21,475 nucleotides of DNA, from contig DBCN01000112.1 in the NCBI GenBank assembly GCA_002293065.1, positions 3,729 through 25,203 on the forward strand, written 5' to 3'. This DNA is from Opitutia bacterium UBA957 (GTDB lineage Bacteria > Verrucomicrobiota > Verrucomicrobiia > Opitutales > UBA953). The position numbers and the translations under genes were made by a program. Positions 16,232 to 21,475 of the stretch are shown here, one piece after another; position 1 is the stretch's first letter; every line of letters begins with the position of its first letter. The notes under the pieces are model-generated. The model was not told the origin of the DNA and did no database searches. It saw nothing but the letters and a program-made list of their open reading frames with translations.

Positions 16232-17380
16232 ATGTCACCCCCAGCCGACTTCTCGCGTCGTACGTTGCTCAAGGGCCTGCTGGCCGCCCCGTTCCTGGCG
16301 GGCTGCTCGGCTTGGCGTACGCCACCCGCCCCTGACTTAGTCGATCCCGCGAAGGGGCCCGGCGCGGGTTGGTCCATCGTGGTTTTCCCCGATACGCAGA
16401 ACTACGCCAAGTACGCCAAGAACCAGGCGAACTTCGACCTGATGACGAAATGGGTGCTGGAACATCGGCAGGCTTGGAACGTCCAGCTGGTCATGCACGA
16501 GGGGGATTTCGTGGAGCAGAACAACATCGCGGTCGGCGGCGGTCGTGGGTACGGCGACCAGAATTCGGATTCGCAATGGAAATCCGCCAAGCGGGCCTTG
16601 CAGGTCTTCGATGGCGTGTTGCCGACGGTCTTCACGACCGGCAACCACGACTACGGTGAACGCAACGCGGAGACGCGGGCGACGCAGTTCAACGACTATT
16701 TCCCGCTGACGCATAATCCGCTGACGTGCGACGGGAAAGGGGGCGGTATCTTTTTCGAGGGACCGCCGACTCGCGACGGCAAGGTGACGTTGGAAAACGC
16801 CGCCTACACCTACCGCGCGCCGGATGGCCGCGACCTGCTCATCGTCGCGTTGGAGTGGGGCCCTCGGCGCCAGGTCGTCGAATGGGCCCGCGAACTTTTC
16901 GCCCGCCCGCGCTTCCGAAATCACTTGGGCATCCTGTTGGTCCATGATTACATGCTGCCCAGCAACCTGCGCGACGGGCAGGACGGCAACCGCAAGCGCC
17001 CCGGCAACCCGCATTGGTACAAAACCGGCGCGGAAGGGGACACCCACGATGGCGAAGACCTCTGGCAGGCGCTGGTCCGCAAGACCCCGAACCTGCGGAT
17101 CGTCCTGAACGGACATGAGATGGGGGCGCACGTCGGTTACCGCAACGACGAGAACGACGTCGGCCGTGACGTCCACCAGATGCTCTTCAATGCCCAAGGC
17201 TTGGGCGGTGGTTCCGACCATCGAGGTAATGGCGGCGACGGCTGGCTGCGCTTGCTCACCTTCGAGCCGGATGGTCGGACCCTCTCCGTGCGTACGTTTT
17301 CACCGCTGCGACTCAAGGAAGGCCGTCCACATTACTGGGACGACCCTCGCTGGCGCTTCGCGGTGGATCTGGGTGGCTGA
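16232..17380 (+). CDS. Calcineurin-like metallophosphoesterase, Tat lipoprotein
   Basis: A 382-residue protein. The N-terminus has both a twin-arginine motif (SRRTLLKG, residues 8-15) and a lipobox (LAGC, Cys25), so it should be Tat-exported and lipid-anchored. Metallophosphoesterase motifs are complete in order: Asp54 in FPDTQ, Asp92 in HEGDFVE, Asn138-His139-Asp140 in TTGNHDYG, His238 in LLVHDYML, and His295 in NGHEMG. The last motif lacks the second His of the common GHxH (Met there), although another His follows at GAH. The DTQ start and GNHDY form match a bacterial group of extracellular phosphoesterases whose substrates are mostly unknown. The gene converges on the sulfatase gene with only 8 bases between the stop codons. 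A Shine-Dalgarno sequence is not apparent. Confidence 0.92.
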   Translation: MSPPADFSRRTLLKGLLAAPFLAGCSAWRTPPAPDLVDPAKGPGAGWSIVVFPDTQNYAKYAKNQANFDLMTKWVLEHRQAWNVQLVMHEGDFVEQNNIAVGGGRGYGDQNSDSQWKSAKRALQVFDGVLPTVFTTGNHDYGERNAETRATQFNDYFPLTHNPLTCDGKGGGIFFEGPPTRDGKVTLENAAYTYRAPDGRDLLIVALEWGPRRQVVEWARELFARPRFRNHLGILLVHDYMLPSNLRDGQDGNRKRPGNPHWYKTGAEGDTHDGEDLWQALVRKTPNLRIVLNGHEMGAHVGYRNDENDVGRDVHQMLFNAQGLGGGSDHRGNGGDGWLRLLTFEPDGRTLSVRTFSPLRLKEGRPHYWDDPRWRFAVDLGG

Positions 17381-17388
17381 GCGGCGGT

Positions 17389-18783
17389 CTACTTCGTCAC
17401 CACGTCAATCAGTTGGCTGCGGACTGGTACGACCCCCTTGCGGTGTTCAGCCACCGCTTCGGTGAGTCGACGCACCACTTCGGGGTATTGCGCGGAGACC
17501 TCATGGGCCTCGGCTGGATCGCGGGCGAGGTTGAAGAGGAGTGGCTGCTCATGCGTCACCGCCTTGGGGTCACCATAGGAACCTTGGGTGATGAAATGGA
17601 TTTTCCAATCGCCCAAGCGGGCCGCGAAGAGCCGCTCGCCGCGGTAGTAGCAGAACAACCCGCGGTCGACCGACTGGCCTTGCAGCAGGAGCGGGGATAG
17701 GTCGGTGCCGTCCAAAGGGCGCGAGGCCGGCAGCTCCGCCCCGGCGAGCTTCGCCATGGTCGGGTAGAGGTCCAGCATGGTGGCGACGTTATCGGTGGTT
17801 CCGGGTTTGATCTTGCCGGGCCACCATGCGATGCCGGGGACGCGCATGCCGCCTTCCCAGGTGCTGCCCTTGCCGTCCTTGAGCGGGCCCGAGCTGCCAC
17901 CGGTCTCTGTGCCCATCAACGTCCACGGCCCATTGTCGCTCGTGAAGAAGACCAGCGTGTTTTCGGCGAGGCCATGGGCCTTGAGCGCCTTGAGAATCTC
18001 GCCGACGTTCCAATCCAATTCGGCCAGCACATCCCCATAGATGCCCCGCGGGCTCTTGCCCTTGAAGCGTTCCGAAGCGAACAACGGCGTGTGCGGGAAG
18101 GTATGGGGCAGGTAGAGGAAGAAGGGACGGTCTTTGTTTGCGCCGATGAACTTCACGGCCTCCGCGGCGTAGCGCGGCGTCAGCTGCGTCTGATCGGTCC
18201 GCGGCTCGAGCAGGTCCCGGCCACGATAGAGCGCCGCGTCCCACCACTCCGGTTGTTGTTGCACCAACGCATTGGCACGGGCGGGCTTGGACACGCTCGA
18301 CGGATTCATGTCGTTGGAATGCATCAAACCGAAGTGGTAATCGAAGCCGTGGGCCAGCGGGTGGTGTTCCGGACGGTCATTGGCCCAGACCCCGAGGTGC
18401 CATTTTCCGATCAAGGCCGTGGCGTAGCCGGCGGACTTGAGGGTTTCGGCGAGGGTGACCTCCTCCTTCGGCAAACCACCCGTGGAGATCGCGCGCAGGA
18501 CGCGGTACTGGTTGTGCGCCATGCCGGAACGGATCGGGTAGCGGCCGGTCAGCAAAGCGGCGCGGCTTGGGGTGCAGACTTCGGCGGCGGAGTAGAACTG
18601 CGTGAAGCGCAGCCCCTCGGCGGCCATCTGATCCAAGTGCGGCGTCTTGATGGTGGGGTGACCATAGCAGCCCAGGTCGCCGTAGCCTAAGTCATCGGCC
18701 AAAAAGACCACGATGTTCGGTTTCGGGGCCGCTTGGGCGGCGATACCAAGCAAGGTCAGCACTAGGAGCAAGCAGGGGCGCAT
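17389..18783 (-). CDS. S1-family sulfatase, secreted
   Basis: A 464-residue protein. I choose the ATG at 18783, which opens on a signal peptide (MRPCLLLVLTLLGIAAQAA); the frame extends 13 codons upstream without one. Family S1 features: the metal-binding ADDLGYGD with Asp30 and Asp31, the catalytic CTPSRAALLTGR with Cys70 (to be converted to formylglycine), GKWHLG, and SDNGPW. The length is typical of arylsulfatase/N-acetylgalactosamine-6-sulfatase-like enzymes. It hydrolyses sulfate esters, probably on polysaccharides, outside the cytoplasm; exact specificity cannot be read. A formylglycine-generating enzyme or anaerobic sulfatase maturase is required and is not in the window. It lies 67 bases downstream of the ADP-ribosylglycohydrolase gene on the same strand and may share its transcript. 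Confidence 0.95.
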   Translation of the reverse strand: MRPCLLLVLTLLGIAAQAAPKPNIVVFLADDLGYGDLGCYGHPTIKTPHLDQMAAEGLRFTQFYSAAEVCTPSRAALLTGRYPIRSGMAHNQYRVLRAISTGGLPKEEVTLAETLKSAGYATALIGKWHLGVWANDRPEHHPLAHGFDYHFGLMHSNDMNPSSVSKPARANALVQQQPEWWDAALYRGRDLLEPRTDQTQLTPRYAAEAVKFIGANKDRPFFLYLPHTFPHTPLFASERFKGKSPRGIYGDVLAELDWNVGEILKALKAHGLAENTLVFFTSDNGPWTLMGTETGGSSGPLKDGKGSTWEGGMRVPGIAWWPGKIKPGTTDNVATMLDLYPTMAKLAGAELPASRPLDGTDLSPLLLQGQSVDRGLFCYYRGERLFAARLGDWKIHFITQGSYGDPKAVTHEQPLLFNLARDPAEAHEVSAQYPEVVRRLTEAVAEHRKGVVPVRSQLIDVVTK

Positions 18784-18850
18784 GGACGAAGCAAAGCATC
18801 GCGGGCCTTCGCCTCCAAGCAAAGTTTTGAGGGAACCTAAAAGTCCGAGT

Positions 18851-19642
18851 TCAGGCCCCGTAACGGGCTTCGAAATCGGCCAGGGTCTGCACCAGCCAAG
18901 GGTAGTGGGGCTGGGTGCGGGCGATGGTTTCTTGGCGGATGTCGGTAGGGACGCCGTGCAAAGCGTGGGAGATCGCTCCGGCGATGGCGGCGAGGGTGTC
19001 GGCGTCGCCCCTGATCGAGCAGGCGGCGCGGATGGTCTCTTCGAAGCTCTCGCACTCGGTCGCCAAGGTCACGCAGTCGGGGACGCAGCCTTGGCAGGTC
19101 TCGTTGTAGCGATGGTTCTTCTGCACGAAGTCCCAGGTCGGCAGGTCAGGGTAGAACCGTTCGGCGGCCGCGCGCACCGCGGCCTGGTCGCGCGTCTGGC
19201 GGGCTACCCAGACGCATAGGGCGGTGCACTGGGCGCCCTTGATGCCCTCGGGGTGACAATGGGATGGCTGAGCCGTGAGCGCCGCGAGCTCCAGGACCTC
19301 GGCTTCATCGCGGCCGACCCAGGCGACCGGGGAAACCCGCATGGCCGCCCCATTGCCGTAGGAATCTTTATCATACGTCCCACCCGCGAGCGCCCAACCA
19401 TAGAACCCTGAGCCCCAACAGGGAGACATCGGCGCGGCCGAGCCCTCCGTCCGGCGGACCGCCTCGATGAGGTAGGGGCGGAAGTCCGTCTGCCCGTCGA
19501 GCAGGGCCTGGGCGATGGCTCCGGTCAGCAGGCCGTCGTCGGTCGGGCAGCTGTGGGCCGTGAAAAGCGTGAAGGCCGGGTCGGTGTTCCGACTGAATTC
19601 GAGGACCGATCCGATGGTATCTCCGGCCAGGGCTCCAAGCAT
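18851..19642 (-). CDS. ADP-ribosylglycohydrolase family protein
   Basis: A 263-residue cytoplasmic protein, full length for the bacterial members that begin MLGAxAGDxIGS. Magnesium-binding residues known from ARH3/DraG are in place: Thr34-Asp35-Asp36 (in PTDDG, where the usual fourth residue Thr is Gly), Asp213, Asp215 and Thr216 in RGDADTLAAIAGAI, and a Glu near residue 15. Further family signatures are YGNGAAMRVSPVAW, SHCHPEGIKGAQ and CQGCVPDC. The enzyme removes ADP-ribose from a modified protein, nucleic acid or small molecule; the target is not evident. It is first of a same-strand pair with the sulfatase gene and diverges from the DUF1549 gene. No obvious ADP-ribosyltransferase lies nearby. 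Confidence 0.92.
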   Translation of the reverse strand: MLGALAGDTIGSVLEFSRNTDPAFTLFTAHSCPTDDGLLTGAIAQALLDGQTDFRPYLIEAVRRTEGSAAPMSPCWGSGFYGWALAGGTYDKDSYGNGAAMRVSPVAWVGRDEAEVLELAALTAQPSHCHPEGIKGAQCTALCVWVARQTRDQAAVRAAAERFYPDLPTWDFVQKNHRYNETCQGCVPDCVTLATECESFEETIRAACSIRGDADTLAAIAGAISHALHGVPTDIRQETIARTQPHYPWLVQTLADFEARYGA

Positions 19643-19760
19643 GCGGCTAGCCTGTCTTATCGGCTGATAAAAGAAAGCCTCGGTTTGGTCATAAATAGGC
19701 GAAACTCCTTTGCAGGGGGTGGGGTTTTATCTATGAATAACTTGCCCTAGGGCTACCCCC
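19643..19760. promoter_or_regulatory. Divergent promoter region
   Basis: These 118 bases lie between the start of the ADP-ribosylglycohydrolase gene (leftward) and the DUF1549/DUF1553 gene (rightward). A short perfect inverted repeat, ttatc and gataa around ggct, lies at 19657-19670, 15 bases upstream of the leftward start, and could be an operator. The stretch around 19685-19740 is AT-rich, as expected of a promoter, but I cannot assign boxes with confidence. Confidence 0.35.
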
Positions 19761-21475
19761 GTGCTTCCCCGTATCCTCCTGTTGGTTCTCAGCGTCGCCA
19801 GTTTGGTGGCGTCTCCCGTTGGGGCCGCCCCTGGAAAAATCAACAAGAAGGAAGCCAAGGAGGCCGCCGCCCCGGTGGCCAAGCCCGCGGCGCCCGCCAG
19901 CGTCGATCCTTTGCCCGCACCGACCGGCGCCGTTTGGCGCGTCTGGACGGATAATCAAGGCCGCACCGTCGAGGCGATGTTCTGCGGACTCTCGGGCGAA
20001 TTCATCACCCTGCAAACCAAGGACGGGAAGACTTTCCACTTCAACGGGAATGTCCTCTGCGCGGAAGACATCGCCTTCGCGAAAGCCAGCGCGGTGAAGT
20101 CGCGGGAACAGGGCTTCAGCGGCGGCAGCGTATCGCAGGCCTCCGCCGAAATCGATCGTCTGGTCATGGCCGCGCTGGCCGCCAAGGGTCAGCAGCTGAA
20201 TGCGCCGTCCACCGACGAGCAATTCCTCCGACGCATCTACGTCGACGCCGTCGGTCGCGTCCCGACCGCCGCCGAGGCGGCCGCCTTCCTGGATGATCGT
20301 GCCCCCGACAAGCGCGCCAAGCTGATCGACAAGCTCGTCTACGCCCCCGGCTACTCGCTCCAGATGTTCAACTGGATGGCCGACCTGCTGCGCGTGAAGG
20401 ACACGTTCTACAAGGGCGTCCCGGCCTTCAGCTTCGAGGATTGGCTCAAGTCTCGCATCACCGCCAATGCCCCGTGGGATGTGATGGTGCGGGAGATGCT
20501 GACCGCCGACGGCCGCTTGAGTGATAACGGCGCCGCCGGTTTCCTGCTGTATGATGCGGAGATGCCGCTGGATGGCGTGTCCAACCTGCTGACGACCTTC
20601 TTGGGCAGCAACATGGCCTGCGCCCAGTGCCACGACCATCCTTTGGCCGATTGGACGCAGCGTGATTTCTACCAGATGGCGGCCTTCTTTGGGGCCACGG
20701 ATGGCAAGGACGAGACCGTCATCAGCCAGATCAAGCGGGCGGTCGGCAAGGACGGTCCCGTTCCCCAGAACGTCTCCCGTCGGATCGCCGATTTCAACGC
20801 CTTCCGTCTGGAGGACACGGCTAAACAGAAGCTGACCTTCCCGAAGGACTACAAATACAAGGACGCGAAGCCGAACTCGCCCGTCGCCCCGGCGCTCATC
20901 GCTTGGGAGAAGTCCGACCGCTCCCTCCCGGCCTATGCGATCGACGTCTCCAAGCCCGCCAATCTCCGCAACCATTTTGCCCAGTGGATGACCAGCCCGC
21001 AAAATCCCCGGTTTGCGGCGAACATCGCCAACCGTCTGTGGAAGAAGGCCTTTGGCCTCGCCGTCCAGGAGCCCGTCGACGACATCGACGTTTATAGCGA
21101 AGCGAGCAATCCCGCCCTGCTGCAGCACCTCGAGCAGGTGATGAAATCCGCGCGCTTCGACCTGCGGGAATTCCAGCGTGTCCTCTATAATTCCAAGGCC
21201 TACCAAGCCGCCGCCAGTCCCACGCCTGATCTGAGCCGTGGTCCTTACTTGTTCAATGGTCCGATCACCCGGCGACTGACCGCCGAGCAGACCTGGGACA
21301 GCCTCATCGTCAATGCCGTGGGCGCGAATGCCGACAACATCCTGCTGCGTCGCGGGGATGACCTCAAGAAGATGGCCTTGCCACCGGGGGCCATCACGGC
21401 GGTCGCCGTCCGCCAAGTCTATGATAACTTGAAGGCTGCCGGTTATGGTAAGGGTGGGGCGGGCAAGAAGGCCGC
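19761..21475 (+). CDS. DUF1549/DUF1553 (PSCyt2-PSD1) protein with SHD1-like N-terminal domain, C-terminus off the right edge
   Basis: The frame opens at a GTG at 19761 and is open to the window end: 571 residues visible. The GTG is chosen because it begins a signal peptide (LPRILLLVLSVASLVASPVGAA) and an in-frame stop lies at 19734; AGGG lies about 9 bases upstream. After a Lys/Ala/Pro linker, residues about 55-105 (RVWTDNQGRTVEAMF, FITLQTKDGKTFHF, AEDIAFAKA) resemble the SHD1-like domain seen in other PVC surface proteins. DUF1549 follows (about 130-320) with CAQCHDHPL, Cys287, Cys290 and His291, then DUF1553 from about 380, including NIANRLWKKAFGL. Unlike the PSD1 gene at 1008-4070 it has no N-terminal cytochrome c. 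In relatives such a gene is commonly followed by a DUF1501 gene, which cannot be checked here. The long frame on the opposite strand is an artefact of GC-rich coding sequence. Confidence 0.92.
   Translation, partial: MLPRILLLVLSVASLVASPVGAAPGKINKKEAKEAAAPVAKPAAPASVDPLPAPTGAVWRVWTDNQGRTVEAMFCGLSGEFITLQTKDGKTFHFNGNVLCAEDIAFAKASAVKSREQGFSGGSVSQASAEIDRLVMAALAAKGQQLNAPSTDEQFLRRIYVDAVGRVPTAAEAAAFLDDRAPDKRAKLIDKLVYAPGYSLQMFNWMADLLRVKDTFYKGVPAFSFEDWLKSRITANAPWDVMVREMLTADGRLSDNGAAGFLLYDAEMPLDGVSNLLTTFLGSNMACAQCHDHPLADWTQRDFYQMAAFFGATDGKDETVISQIKRAVGKDGPVPQNVSRRIADFNAFRLEDTAKQKLTFPKDYKYKDAKPNSPVAPALIAWEKSDRSLPAYAIDVSKPANLRNHFAQWMTSPQNPRFAANIANRLWKKAFGLAVQEPVDDIDVYSEASNPALLQHLEQVMKSARFDLREFQRVLYNSKAYQAAASPTPDLSRGPYLFNGPITRRLTAEQTWDSLIVNAVGANADNILLRRGDDLKKMALPPGAITAVAVRQVYDNLKAAGYGKGGAGKKA

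Noticed and set aside
19731..21416. 561-codon ORF on the minus strand
   Set aside because: It lies opposite the DUF1549/DUF1553 gene, whose plus-strand frame has a signal peptide and family motifs; the minus frame has none and is a GC-rich shadow.

Overview
The window looks like a chromosomal segment of a high-GC bacterium of the PVC superphylum, most likely Verrucomicrobiota (an Opitutae-like lineage is my guess). The evidence is gene content: DUF1501 and DUF1549/DUF1553 (PSCyt2/PSD1) partners, a very large 'PVC-type' haem-binding dehydrogenase-like protein, a secreted S1 sulfatase, and several exported hydrolases with Tat-type or Sec-type leaders. Almost no gene start has a convincing Shine-Dalgarno sequence. 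The taxonomic call is an inference; no rRNA or single-copy marker is present.

Layout. 1-4070 (minus strand): a DUF1501 gene cut by the left edge, with a PSCyt1-PSCyt2-PSD1 cytochrome-type gene directly upstream; the two are separated by 3 bases. 4247-7411 (plus, divergent): a 1054-residue PVC-type protein (degenerate SGNH domain, beta-propeller, helical repeats, C-terminal cytochrome c). 7412-9046: a Tat-exported metallo-beta-lactamase-fold hydrolase flanked on both sides by non-coding DNA that carries members of one small palindromic (REP-like) repeat family. 9047-13080 (plus): a PhoD-like phosphatase, a pterin-4a-carbinolamine dehydratase and a secreted C1 papain-type peptidase with a calcium-loop insertion between its catalytic His and Asn.

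13081-16070 is different in character: visibly AT-richer, with a GYF_2 membrane protein, a 57-codon helix-turn-helix/excisionase-like fragment, and a membrane-anchored coiled-coil DUF4041 protein ending in a T5orf172 (GIY-YIG superfamily) nuclease domain. It abuts the 3' end of a tRNA gene with anticodon CAU that looks like tRNA-Ile2. I read this as an accessory island at a tRNA and the best place in the window to look for an uncharacterised (possibly defence-related) system, although no integrase or clear att duplication is visible.

16232 onward returns to the host style: a Tat-lipoprotein metallophosphoesterase converges on an S1 sulfatase; an ADP-ribosylglycohydrolase lies upstream of the sulfatase on the same strand; and a second DUF1549/DUF1553 gene, with an SHD1-like domain instead of the N-terminal cytochrome, runs off the right edge. 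Taken together the host genes suggest extracytoplasmic breakdown of sulfated or phosphorylated organic matter coupled to haem proteins, as is typical of free-living Verrucomicrobiota and Planctomycetota.
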